Below, piece after piece: positions 11,312 to 22,364 of a DNA stretch of 64,000 bases; within the stretch, counting starts at the first letter, position 1; every line of letters starts with the position of its first letter. A program made the position numbers and the translations under genes. The stretch is from Adiantum capillus-veneris. Taxonomy: Eukaryota; Streptophyta; Polypodiopsida; Polypodiales; Pteridaceae. The notes beneath the pieces were generated by a model. It made no database searches. It saw only the letters and a program-made list of their open reading frames with translations, and was not told the origin of the DNA. The DNA is taken from positions 25,659,513 through 25,723,512 of the forward strand of contig CM043968.1 of NCBI GenBank assembly GCA_014529385.2, given 5' to 3'.

Positions 11312-11503
11312 TGTTGGGGTATAAAGCCCAATGTGGTTGCCCAGGTAAGTGGGCGGGCCGCCAGGTATGTACACATATTCTTTTGTAAAAACCTAATAAG
11401 AACTCACTATGCTCTACACATTACAGTAGAGCGAGTTCACCATATCGTCGTGCTCTTCTTCTCACACTCTCTCTCGCGTCGCACTTCCGCTCGTACTCCT
11501 TCA
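11312..11503 (+). repeat. copia 3' LTR
   Basis: Full 192-bp LTR with TGTTGG...CCTTCA termini, followed directly by the CATAG target duplication. Confidence 0.95.
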
Positions 11504-11522
11504 CATAGAGTATTGGGAAGTT

Positions 11523-12660
11523 TCATGCCATGAGGACATGATCAGTCCACAAAGGGGAATAAGCCCAAAGCTTTGCGAAAAGCTTCAAACTTCTCATAAT
11601 ACAATGCCTTTGTGAAAGATCTGTGAGGTTGTCTTGTGTTGACACATAAGCCACATTGATCTCTCCTACTGAGAGCCTCTCCGTGACATAGTGGTAATGC
11701 AACTCAATGTGCTTTGTGCGGGCATGAAAAACTGGGTTCCTTGCAACTACCAGTGCGCTTTGACTCACTGTAGATGATGTTGACAGTGTCCTGTCCAACA
11801 CCCAAACCAGCCATTAGACGTCGGAGCCATACACATCAATCATATTTGTGAAGATTGCCATGTACTCAGCCTCACAACTGGAAGTAGCCACGGTAGGTTG
11901 CTTCTTGCTCAACCATGATATGCATGAACTTTCGAGCATGAAACAAAAATCACTCATGGACACTCGTGTGTCAAAACAACCAGCCCATCTGAGTTCAAAA
12001 AAGCATGTAAATATGGTGGCAATGATCCCCCCTTGGGATAAAACAACCCAAGATGTAAAGTGCCACTCAAGTAGTGAAAGATCCGCTTGACAATCTACCA
12101 ATGCTTAGACGCAGGCTATGCATAAATCTGATGACGTGTGAGACTGCAAATTGAATATCCAGCCTCGTGTTGCGTACATAAATTAGGCATCCTTGGTAAG
12201 GAGTGACATTGGCAAGATCACTAGCATCATGAAGATTCAACTTCAAACCTGTTTCCATGGGAGTGGCAATAGGTTTGCAATCCTCAATTCCAAACTTATA
12301 TAGCAATGTCTCTTTGGAACTTGTCTGACACAAGGCAATACCACCATCACACTACTTAAACTGGTCCAAGTAATGATGCAATAGCCCCAAATCTTTCATC
12401 TTGAAAGTAACATTCAAATCAACCTTAAATTCAACAATATGTGCCTCACTTTAAGCAGATACACCCATGTACGCCTGGAGTAATCATCCATGAAATTCAT
12501 GAAGTAGAGGTAATTTTCCAAGGATGGAGTTTGCGTGGGCCCACAAACATCACTATGCACAGGCCCTAACTGAACCATCCTTTGGAAACTTCGAACGCTG
12601 CATCTTACCCAAAATATAGCCTTTACAAACATGCTTCACAGGTTCTTCAAGAGGCGGCAA
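11523..12660 (-). pseudogene. Degenerate Ty1/copia pol relic
   Basis: Minus-strand fragments in pol order. 12632-12414 is an integrase core piece (V-H-S-D-V-C-G-P, F-M-D-D-Y-S-R-R-T-W-V-Y). 12333-12067 and 12101-11814 cover the RT end and RNase H (G-C-L-I-Y-V-R-N-T-R-L-D-I-Q-F-A; S-C-E-A-E-Y-M-A). 11801-11523 is the RNase H C-terminus with H-A-R-T-K-H-I-E-L-H-Y-H. Most of RT, including its catalytic core, is deleted and frames are broken repeatedly. It served as target for both the copia element at 6396 and element 1 at 12679, so it is older than both. Confidence 0.88.
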
Positions 12661-12678
12661 AGAAGCAACCATATATAG

Positions 12679-12980
12679 TGTTAACCCTCACGGCTCATGG
12701 ACACCCCATCACCTACGACGGACGTGTATTATGTATTTGGTAGAGTCAGGTACCGGGCTTGTCGGACCAATAGGAAAAGGGTAAGAGTGATCGCCGATGA
12801 GAGGCGCACTCTAACTGGGACATTCAAGGGATTAGTTGGCTAAGCATGGGCGCCCAAGTGTGAATGGGGTGAGCTCATATAAAAGCCAACTAAACCTAAT
12901 TTTTACTCATTCTCTCATTTATGCAATAGAAGAGTGCTCTTGCTCCATCTCCATCTCCATCTTCTTCTTCTTCACCTCCT

Positions 12981-13013
<33 letters not shown>

Positions 13014-13263
13014 GAGAGTGTGTGTGCGATCGAGCATTACGAAGGCACGACGGCGGCGAAGCGGTTGAGCGCCGCACGACTGCAGCTTCTTCTTCATCGC
13101 GGCGAGGAATCCACCACGAAGGCGAGCATAGAGCGGTGAGTGACACACCCTTTGCTTCCTTGAGCTTGCTAGTATAGGCTTGTTGTGTGCTTGGAGCCAT
13201 TTGTGGCTCGCACACGGTGTATTGGCAAGTCCCTTGCTTCGACAGTGCGGCAAGGAGCGCACA
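12679..13263 (+). repeat. Element 1 5' LTR
   Basis: 585 bp, TGTTAACCC...GAGCGCACA. Closely similar to 44461-45047, 57056-57656 and the reverse of 57847-58413. TATAAAAG at 12878-12885 marks the promoter. Simple GT and GA runs lie downstream at about 12977-13023. Confidence 0.93.
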
Positions 13264-13267
13264 TTTT

Positions 13268-13285
13268 TGGCGTCGCTGCCGGGGA
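13268..13285 (+). other. Element 1 PBS (tRNA-Asp)
   Basis: TGGCGTCGCTGCCGGGGA, four bases after the LTR end. One base (T for C) differs from the element 2 site. Confidence 0.9.
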
Positions 13286-14213
13286 TATGCCCTACACTAA
13301 GCTCGGTTAGCACTTTACGCTTTCTTGTGGTGCAATTTCTATCATAGGAAAGGCAGGGAATGAGTGTGTGTAGTTGTGTGGAGATTTCCGTTTTTTGCGT
13401 TTTCTACGTTTTCTGGTTTGCACTGCACAGTTAGCATTTCTTGTGTTTTTGCATTTTCTGCATTTTCTCGTTCTGTCAAGTTTCAATTTCTGCATTTTCT
13501 GCATTTTCTGTGTTAAATTTTCTGTCAAGTTCCAATTTCTGCAATTTTTTGCATTTTCTGTGCTTTTTCAATTTTCTGCATTTCTTGCGTTTTTTCAATT
13601 TCTGCATTTCTGCATTTTCAATTTCTGCGTTTTCAATTTTTGCATTTTCTGCATCAATTTTTTTTTTAAAAAAAAAAACAAAAAAAAATCGAAAAATAAA
13701 AACGCGAGTGAGCGGGCGGTTAAATTTTTCGAAAATAAAAAACGTGAGTCTTAAAACGGACGGGTTGGTTTGTATAAAAGATAGGTCGGGATCGGGATCA
13801 TTTTCCCAAGCCCAGGCCCAGGCCCAGGCCCCAAGCCTCAATCCTCTGATATATACTAGACTCACTCTTATATATATACCCTACTCCCTCAAGAGGGAAT
13901 GAGAGCATGTGGGACAAGTCCTCCACTCTCCTCCCTTCTCTTCCCACTTGCACCCTTAGACTTTCTAGTTTGGGCCTAGTTCCCTACTGGAAATTGACAG
14001 TTTTAGGGATTCCGAGGGCATAGAGTGACCAAACGGAGGGCTGTAAAGCACGGCACGACCCTTTGACCGATACGCTCGTTTCGAGCTATCACACGACCCA
14101 TTCCACGACACGCTCTAAAAAATCTAGCAAAAAAACCAAAAAAAAAACACGTTAAAAACTAGTCGCAAGGCCTCCTAGAGCATCTTTTTGACACCTTAGG
14201 GTATCAAAAGCAC
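13286..14213 (+). other. Element 1 leader with tandem repeats
   Basis: 13384-13655 is an irregular tandem array of about 10-bp TTTTCTGCAT-like units. It is followed by A/T homopolymers and, at about 13800-13840, hexamer units of the CCCAGG type. From about 13774 the leader matches element 2 again (45500 onward), including TTATATATATACC at 13868-13880. The array itself is replaced by different repeats in element 2. No coding function is supported here; the frames across the repeat are low-complexity. Confidence 0.75.
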
Positions 14214-17200
14214 ATGCACTTACGCTCTAGGCGGGTGTTAGAGCACAATCACATTGGTAGTGCCTCTGTTCATACGGACACCCATTACCCATCCACGATA
14301 AGCTCTAGACCCTCAGCGGGGACACAAGGTAGCACCACCCAAGACCCTAAAATAGCCGCTAGTGATTCCTCCTCCGACTCAGAAATCATGGAAGCATACC
14401 CTACCCAAAACACTAGGAGAGAAGGCCATGCACCTCCCGAAGCTCCACAGCCTAGTACTAGTATGTTTAGCCGTTTCATGGAAACATTAGGTAGAGCTAC
14501 TCGCTCGGAACCTGATGCAAATGAAGCACACGAAGGGGGTGGGGAAGTGGACTCTCCTTTCACATCGCACGTGGACCCCACACCCCCAAAGAGTGTCCAT
14601 GTGGATATCCTGCCAACTTCTTACCAAGAAGGCCCTGTTGAGCTGCCTCCTTCAGAAGTTCCCTCTAGAGTACCGTTGGTGACAAGTAAAACCACGGGGA
14701 GCAACATTGCTTCTACCTCACAAGAAACCGTTAACACGTCGACTCTAGAAGGATTGCTCATTAATGATCATTGGACATACGACCTCCACATTGAGGTGTT
14801 GACGGATCTACACTCTGGCCACGCCTACCATGTAGGATGGATAGAGATTGTACAATCCACCTCTAGTGCCACGAGCATCGAAGATCAACAGAAAATGATC
14901 TGTAATGTTATCCATGGCATTATTCAATCAGAAAGGCAAAACCGAGGGGTAAATATACTCTCAACTGGCCCCATGAGATTTCTGGATACGAGCAAGGCTC
15001 AACAGCCTACTCTATCACAAATGGAGACTCCTCTAATGAGCCCCATGGACCCATCTTACGTCATTTCACCTGGGGTCTCTATGCAATCTGAGCCTCCGAG
15101 CCACAACTTTAGCTTCCCTAACTTGGCTCAACCCTCTATTAAGGAAAACACAGTGCTCACTCCAGGGATAAGCCTGACAGAGAATGTACCGATGACATCT
15201 ACGGTTAGCGCAGTGCCACTACCTAGTGTCGTAGTACCTAATATGGGGCCTCGATCGTATGTGCCTCTAGCCCCTTATGCACACATGGCCCCCGCACCTC
15301 CAATTGTACCACTTGCTTATGCTCCTCGAGTGCCGCTCCCTAGCCCTTATCCGAGTGGACCTATGCCCGGTTATGTTCCATATCCTGCATCATCCACACA
15401 TATGCCAAGACCGGTACCCGTTCCTCTCCCACATATGATTCCAAGAGTACCTCCACCGGCCCTGCCTCCTCACATAGGTGACTTGGCAGCGTTTGCTCAA
15501 ACCATAGGTCGATCTATCGCGGAAAATATGCGTCATGCATCTGATAGAGAGCCTAGAAGTAAGGCAGTACAAATTGCCAAACTCACGCAAAAATTCAATG
15601 GGGACGAAGATGCTAGAAAACACATTGAAGTGTTTGAACAAGTATGTGATTCCTTAGGGGAACGCAACGAACTACATAAGTGCAATGCCTTAAGCTTGAC
15701 ATTAAGTGGGAAGGCTGGAGATTGGTATAGAACCCTAAGGGTGGACGAGAAAACAATCTACCCTACCCTTCGAAGGTTGTTTCTAAAGGAGTACATACGA
15801 GAAGGTGTGCTTTGGGATGTAGCATCTCAGCTACAGAAGGCCGAACGTAAGGAAGGAGAGTCAGTAAGGGACTTCATTAGTCGTCTAAAGCACTTAAACT
15901 CTCGCTGCCCTGTAAATGAGCGCTTCAAAAATAACCAACTGCTTGATCGATTCATTCGAGGGTTGAGGAATGAAGGAATCTATAATGGACTAGTGATTAG
16001 AGGTATCACAACCTGGGAAGATGTCACTGCCAATGCAATCCAATTAGAGGACAACTTGATGATAGCAGGCATGAGGGTGTCTACTGACACGAGATCACTA
16101 GCTCACAAGCCATTGAGTATGAACCCATGACTGCAAAGCCCATTGCCAATGAGCCAAAGGTATTTGAGACATTCTTGACAGACCTCACCAAGGCAATCCA
16201 AGAGTCTCTTAAGGATAATCGACCCCCTCAAAATAGTCACATGTATCCAAGAAGGGAGCAACAATGGTGTTCCATTTGCTTAGGTCCATATATCACTAGT
16301 GAGTGCCCTACGTTCAGAGTAAAATTTAATGGAACTTGCAACGCATGTGGTAGGTATGGTCACCAAGCTAAGGATTGTTTAATGATCAAACGTATGATGG
16401 CAAATAGACAACCTGTAGCCTGGACGGATGCACCTCGAGCTCCTGTATTGATGCCTGCTCCACCTGTTGAGCAACTACCGCAACACATGGTCCCTAGATC
16501 TCAAAATGTTGTACAAGCTACACCGCTACCACCTCCTGTGCTAGGACCGCAGCCCCCGCATCCAAGAGTCGCCCCTATGAACCAAGTGGGTTGCGAGCAA
16601 TCTAATGCTTATGCAGATGGCTGTGAGGAGGAAATAGACACTAGTATTGCCTACGGACTTGATACATTGGAAGAGTGTCCTATATACTACATGGAAGATT
16701 GTTGGGGGCAAGTCAAGCCGGTTTATCAAGCCGCTGCTCTCGCATCCAGAGGTCAAAATATCAACACCCAGGCTAGGAGGCCACCTCTTCAATGCTACGA
16801 GTGTGGTGGACCACATCGGGCAACGGAGTGCCCTATTAGGCTGCAAAAGAATGCTGCACAGATGCAAATGAATCAAGGGAGCACGTCTGCAATGCCAATA
16901 CTCACATGTAATCGTTGTGGCATAGATCACTTGATTGCCCAATGCCCCTATAACCCAAATGTGCCTAAAATCACACCCCTAAATTTGGTCGAAATTGCTA
17001 GTGTGACGTCGCCAATACCACCCGTCGCACCCGCTTATGCGATTACACGGTCCATGCTTCAAGGGCCAGGCCATATCCTCGAAGAGAGAGATACCGCGTC
17101 AGTTATCCAAGCAAAGAAAAAGAAGACGCGAAGGAAGAGGTCGCAGAATACGGGAAATTCAAAGCCAAGTTCCAAAACAAACATAGGAACAGGAGATGAC

Positions 17201-18028
17201 CCCGTGTATATGAATGACCTCGAGGATGATTCAGATTCAATCGAGACAACGGAGACTAGAACCAATACCACAAAGGGAAAGACCGACAAAGAAAACCGTA
17301 ACATGGAACCAAATGAAAACCGAATAAGAGAAAACCATAAAGAGCCTCTGAAAACACCACAAGTGTTTCCAAATCCAATCCAAGACCCCCAAGATAAACC
17401 GCAGGGGCAAAAAGGGAAGAATCGTAAAAAGAAGATTGGGACGTACCCAAACCCAGTAGACGAGATTGAGCAGGTGAAACATCTAAGAGGTTTAGTGGAG
17501 GAGACTCAAAGGAAACTAGAACCAGAACCCATGCATGTCAAAATTCATGACACAGTGTTTCTCACGCAAGTTCATCCAGCCCACATGAACCATAGACCGT
17601 TAGCCATATCTAGTATCATCCAAGAAGGGAGTGAGGACGGGGCATCAGAAAGTGAGCATACACCTTTCTTGTTGGAAAGGATGTTTAACGAAGGAATACC
17701 TGATCCCATTGAGGAATATGAGATTCCATCCTCACCAGTTCCTAGTCAAGGACCTACACCCTGCAAAACGCCAATGAATGTTGCCAAACTAGTGGACTTC
17801 ATGTCTTCTAAGGTCCGAACCACGATCATAGCAAAGCTGTATGGAGATCCTGAGTTATTCCTTGCACTTCGAGCATTCCTTAACGGAGAGCTACGAACGG
17901 GATTACCGCAGTTTGCGCAACCAAATAGGCCTGACTCGATTATGATTGATGAGGAAAATCATGTGCAATCACTTGACTTAGATGGACACGAGTCTGTGAT
18001 TGAGGTACCCATTAACGAATTAGGGTAG
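14214..18028 (+). pseudogene. Element 1 gag polyprotein
   Basis: Two overlapping frames, 14214-16130 and 16127-18028, correspond to one continuous gag in element 2. The start MHLRSRRVLEH matches an internal Met of element 2. Residues about 420-600 are the Retrotrans_gag domain (G-D-W-Y-R-T-L-R, F-I-S-R-L-K-H-L-N-S-R-C). Part two has four zinc knuckles: CSICLGPYITSEC, CNACGRYGHQAKDC, CYECGGPHRATEC and CNRCGIDHLIAQC. Three have the C-x2-C-x3-H-x4-C spacing and one the canonical x4 spacing. Lysine/arginine-rich stretches follow. The frame ends at TAG 18026-18028, where element 2 has CAA/CAG (Q), so this is a point nonsense change. Confidence 0.9.
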
Positions 18029-18874
18029 TATTTTGAAGGCGACGAGTCTAATGCGACCCTACCCATCACTACCAAGGGATTAACTATAAAGGGAATTCTT
18101 GATGGTGGTGCGGGAGTTAGCATCGTTACAAAAGATTGTTGGGAATCCATGGGAAAACCCCGCCTCAGTGTTACTAACATTGTGGTAAAGATGGCAAATG
18201 GTACCATAGCCAAACCTATGGGGATGCTCAAGGATCTTAAGATCAAAGTTCTAGGACACAAGGTACGACATATGTTCATTGTAATGGATTTCTCTAAACA
18301 CCTTATGTCATATGAAATGATTTTAGGACGACCATTCATGAGGGAAGCACAAATGGTTCATGATTGGTCTAAAAATCATGTCTATTTGCAATTCCAAGAC
18401 TCTGTCCTTAGAGTGGATTTGGTGACTGGTAAGGTACACCCCTTAGGGAGTAAAACCATTATTGATCATCGCTCTGACACCACGGTTCACTCGGCCCCAC
18501 TACAATATTGTTACACTTGTAAGAAGGATACAGACATTGGCCAAGATTCTCCTTATATGGATATCCTACCTGGGATGACTGAGTCGGACAATGTGGATTG
18601 GGTCCACCTAGCAGCAACCATAGACACTTGGGGAAATAGGGGGACGACCTGGGTAACACCTGAGGGGGATGAAATGCCTGCACCCTTAAATATGCTACAA
18701 GCAATGCATATCGCTTCCGACAAGACTCATCCTAATGTCATGAAGAAAACATACAAGTGGGTCCCTAAAGCTTCTTTAGTGACCATAGCTAGTGCTAAAA
18801 AACAGAAGCCTTGTAAGAAACGTACCACTCGCTCTAAGAAAAGTAAGAAAATGTTGCGATGGATCCCTAAATGA
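18029..18874 (+). pseudogene. Element 1 protease domain
   Basis: Same frame as the gag, after the TAG stop. It holds a retropepsin-like domain: active-site motif I-L-D-G-G-A-G-V-S (D-x-G-A in place of the common D-S/T-G-A), then V-V-K-M-A-N-G and the second-lobe motif M-I-L-G-R-P-F-M. The C-terminal part passes straight from T-W-V-T-P-E-G into a lysine-rich stretch and W-V-P-K/W-I-P-K motifs, with no RT in between. It ends at TGA 18872-18874, where element 3 has CGT (R). Confidence 0.85.
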
Positions 18875-19317
18875 CTATTGGAAGCCCAAGGCTACTATCA
18901 AGGAAATGATCAAATCTGGGTGCCAAAACGTAGATTGTGCTCTTACCTATCACCTGACCCAAGTGAGCCCAATCCCGTAGCCCCAAAACGAATCAATGAT
19001 CGTGGAAAGAAAAAAATCACAGAATGCTACACACCCGCTCCCGAGCTAGTTTGGGTACCAAAGAAAGAACGATTTGTTCCACCTAGCTCAGGAAGGGGGG
19101 AGTCCCAAGAAGCTTCTAGCTCATCATGTAATACATCCATAGAGGTAAAAGATTCTACACAGTCTCCATCTATAGTAGTGGACCTCCATGAAGCTACAAA
19201 AGAACCCACACCTCCTAGTGTTCAAGAATCACCTGATGAACCACTTCAAGTTCGATCCTGGGAGAGTACCTTACCACCCTTGCAACTTGACGAGGCACCT
19301 AGGGTAATAGAAAACTA
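18875..19317 (+). pseudogene. Element 1 tail with W-x-P-K motifs
   Basis: Continues the frame after the TGA: L-L-E-A-Q-G-Y-Y, Q-I-W-V-P-K-R, E-L-V-W-V-P-K-K, then a serine/proline/glutamate-rich C-terminus ending D-E-A-P-R-V-I-E-N. It is colinear with 54,480-54,940 of element 2 and 60,140-60,560 of element 3. No known domain is recognised. Confidence 0.7.
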
Positions 19318-19527
19318 ATGGCAAAAATCCTCACCTATTACCAACTGGAACAATTGGTTTCAAAGGGCGACGAGCTCATTTCAAACGGTATGATCTACCC
19401 AAGGAAGGGGGGAGTGTTTGTGGACATCCATTATTCACTTGTTTCCCTCTCAACCTTTTTCCCTGACCTCTCAATCACCAATCTTAGGGAATGTACATAT
19501 AAAAGCTTTATACTCACAAAAAAATAA
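19318..19527 (+). CDS. Conserved small ORF of the family (element 1 copy)
   Basis: 69 codons (MAKILTYYQLEQLVSKGDEL...), starting in the TAATG overlap with the preceding frame. The same reading frame stays open in elements 2 (54939-55175) and 3 (about 60130-59901), with mostly conservative changes around G-M-I-Y-P-R-K-G-G-V-F. In those copies the ATG here is CTG, so translation of the small ORF in other copies would need frameshifting or another start. Function unknown. Confidence 0.5.
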   Translation: MAKILTYYQLEQLVSKGDELISNGMIYPRKGGVFVDIHYSLVSLSTFFPDLSITNLRECTYKSFILTKK

Positions 19528-20768
19528 ATAAAAATATAGAGCAAGAGCAATTAGCAAACGAGTATGCACATTAAAAGTCAAAACATTGACTCAGACCTAC
19601 ACATGTCACATCTGGTACAGTGAAACAGAAACCTATGTCATGAAACACCTTTGATCCTCATCACTTGAGTGATGGAGGGTAGGTAAGATTAGTACGATAG
19701 GAGTGTTTTTGTTTTAGAGTTGAGTGATTAGCAAAGTTCTCTTTTCCCACTGATGTGCCTCCTAGAGGTATTCCTTTTATTTCCTAGTGTGTACAGGAGC
19801 GTGTTGCTATAGATAGGATTTGGACCTTCATGGAACCTTTCTCTCCTTCACACTTCAGATCAAGCGCGACCATCAACACAAACAGGTGTTTTATGTCCAT
19901 TAGCATTGCCCTTATCTTTTTGCATCCATGTTTGTCTGCTTTGATTGTGATTGGTAGCATAATATTTATCGCGTTTGCTTACTATCAAACATTTAATTCA
20001 ATGTAATGTTTTGTCATAATCACTTGTCTAGGTGTAAAAATCAAGCAGTCCGACTAAGCTAGTTTGACCAAGCTAGGTATTAGAAATCTTCTCTTAATAC
20101 CATGGGGAATGCCTTCCTAATAAACAATGGTTACTTAGGTTCTTAATCCGATTTAGGCAGCATTGTATGAAATGTACTAAGGCTTTCTAGTGGGCTTAAC
20201 CCTATTGACCTTTAGATTAAGTATTATAAAGGGAGTTTACTAATGTGATGAGCCTAGGGAGGGTAACAGTGTTATATGACCCCCCAAAGTTACAAAATTA
20301 AAATGCTGAAAATGAACAAACAAAAAATCAAAGTGCCACAATGTAAAATTTTAAGCTGGAAGAGAAATCTCAGCTTGATTTGGTACTTCACTCACATGTA
20401 TTGCCTATGGTACTAGAGCCCTAGAGGTTCCCAGTGTGGGCGCTTTTCCTTGAAAATAAAAAAACCCAAGGCATACAAAATAAGCACACACATCATAATT
20501 GAATCAATGTGAAAAGACTTTGGGGGGTCAAAGAAAAAGTAATCAGTCAGACGATGATTTCATGAGAAATTCCTTTTATGGTAGCTTAACTACAAGGTTT
20601 TCTAGATATAGCCTCTAGTCAGCCCTCGAACATGAATACTTGGCTCTCGCAACTTAATTGACCACAGATAATTAAGAAGCTTACCCATGGTATTAATATT
20701 CGATCTCTAGTGCCTTTCGACCGTCAAATTAGCGACCCCAGACTTGTTTAATTTTTTACCTTTACATC
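19528..20768 (+). other. Element 1 3' non-coding region
   Basis: Non-coding. 19530-19740 matches element 3 (59,700-59,900 reversed) and replaces the accessory ORF of element 2. From about 19745 it matches element 2 (55,760 on) closely, including the TGACCCCCCAAAG block. Similarity ends near 20,768. Confidence 0.8.
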
Positions 20769-21920
20769 ACTGATTGTTGTAGATTTGTGAGTTGTTCAAC
20801 AATAGAGGGTGGCTGTGGAAGATGAGCCAAGCTGGTGTGCTTTTCTTTTCTTTTCTTCTTTTTTGTATTTTCTTTTGTTCTTTTTTCTCTCTTTGTGTGT
20901 GTATAATTTTTCTTTTTTTAATAGTTATTTATATATGGATACCATCATGTGCAAAATAAGAAATAAATAAATAAATGAAAAAAATCTTTTATTTAGTTGT
21001 ATGTTGGATAATGGTATCATGTTTATGTCGAAATGGAGCAAGGTGATTGCATTCATGCGTAGGCTTGCATGCAAGAAAATTGAATTTTTTCTCTTTTTTC
21101 AAACTCCCTTCCCAACTTCCGTTATCATTTGATAGTGGAATCCGTTTAATGTGCAAGGTTTGTCGATGAATTTGAATGGGGGACTAGGTTAGCAGTTCGA
21201 GTCGTAGAAGGTGTTTAGAGCGGTAGACATATCTAACTTAAATAGAAATATTTAAACTTGGTGAGCGGTTGAAAAGTAAAGTGGGTGGTTGTCAAAATTT
21301 GAAAATGAATGGCCAAATAAGGCTGGGTTCAAACCTATCTGGAAGAAGAAACGTTAGCTGCTTTGCCTACCACCACTTAGTTTGAACGGCCTTAGAGGAG
21401 ACATCGCAAAAAAGAGAAAGATGTTAGGAGAGGTGTCTTGTCTTCCGCGGGGGGTGGTGTCAAAAGAGCTATGGCGGGCCTGACGGAAGAGACTGCTTGC
21501 CTGTAGACAATCAAGTGCAGCCATGACATTTGGACGCCCTTGTGCAGAAGATTTCTGCCGCACTATTAAAACAAACCTTAATGCGGAAGGAGGTTTGGTA
21601 GTCGATTCAGAGGAATTTAAATGAATTTAGACGATCGACCAAAGGTGTAATAGGGTGAATAAGTCCTTGCAGTATTGACCTTTGGGTACAACATTGGGCG
21701 ACCGACCATGGATATGATTTTCAAAAGCCACACTTTTTGTTAAAAAGTGTGAAAAGTATGGTTGATGGTGAGCTAACACAGAGGACGACATCGATGATGT
21801 GTTTGGGATGATGGCAAACTGCAGGGAGCTCCTTGGCCCGTGAGTATGATGGAAAAATTGCTCCCAACATCTGGGTGACCAGATTGATGCAATCTTTGCA
21901 GGGTTTCATGACGATCGATC
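20769..21920. other. Unassigned non-coding
   Basis: Begins at the truncation of element 1. A pyrimidine-rich tract lies at 20838-20905 and A/T-rich sequence follows. Short frames on the minus strand (for example 21563-21354) have no recognisable similarity. Confidence 0.5.
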
Positions 21921-22364
21921 TCAATGCAATAGGGTGTATAAGCTTTGGTTCCCACGTTTTGAAACCCAATTGGCAAGGAAGTAGAGTAATTTTGCTAGCT
22001 GTCTCCCCCTCCCAAATTGCTTTCTTGCGGCTTTCGGTGCAAGAGGTTGCACATTTGACTTCAAGCCTTGGAAATCTTGATGGACTCCAAGCTGCTCGAT
22101 TGTTATGGCTTTGATTTCTCTTATAACAAAGCCTTGAATGCTCACAAAAGAAGTCCTTTGACTTATCCACTCTTCATATCTTTGCCCAATTGCTTTCATA
22201 AATTCCTTTGAAATCTTGCCTCTTCTTGTTTTCCTTACCCCAATCGGATTCGGCCCTTCAAGCTCTCCTTCAAAGCACTCCTATGTTGGATTCTTAATTA
22301 CCACTTCAATGTCTTCTAGATCTCTTGATTTTCTCTTTCTCTCACTTCCACATTCACAATCCAT
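21921..22364 (-). pseudogene. Unidentified ORF in 5' part of a minus-strand LTR element
   Basis: Starting from ATG at 22364 (M-D-C-E-C-G-S-E-R-K-R-K), one frame runs 147 codons with a single TAG at about 22281-22283. From 22199 it is open. The protein is basic, with E-D-I-E-V-V-I-K-N-P near the start and E-Q-L-G-V-H-Q-D-F-Q-G later. It lies about 175 bp after the PBS at 22539-22550, where gag would be expected, but no gag motif or zinc knuckle is seen. It could be a diverged gag or captured host sequence. Confidence 0.4.

Larger units (their letters stand above)
6396..11503 (+). mobile_element. Ty1/copia retrotransposon, complete but mutated
   Basis: A 5.1-kb element with short (192-bp) LTRs, initiator-Met PBS, gag-PR-IN-RT-RH order (the integrase-before-RT order that defines Ty1/copia), PPT, and matching 5-bp target duplications CATAG at 6391-6395 and 11504-11508. 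About four differences separate the outer LTRs by eye, so it is fairly young. Stops and frameshifts in gag and at the IN/RT boundary make it inactive. An extra PPT-LTR unit is inserted at the 3' end. Motifs suggest the Tork/Tnt1 group, but lineage was not tested. Confidence 0.95.
12679..20768 (+). mobile_element. Element 1: non-autonomous Athila/Tat-like Ty3 element, 3' truncated
   Basis: It has a 5' LTR, tRNA-Asp PBS, long leader, gag, protease and tail ORFs, then the family's 3' non-coding region up to about 20,768, where similarity to element 2 stops abruptly. PPT and 3' LTR are absent. Between the protease and the tail there is no RT, RNase H, integrase or second protease, in contrast to element 2. 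The same junction occurs in element 3, so the deletion is inherited rather than local. Left flank is TATAG; no matching right flank exists because of the truncation. Confidence 0.9.

Noticed and set aside
13374-13902. Phe/Cys/Ile-rich frames on both strands
   Set aside because: Products of the TTTTCTGCAT tandem array in the leader of element 1.
21721-22170. 149-codon minus-strand frame overlapping the unidentified ORF
   Set aside because: It starts inside the better-supported frame that begins at ATG 22364 and lies at the expected distance after the PBS.
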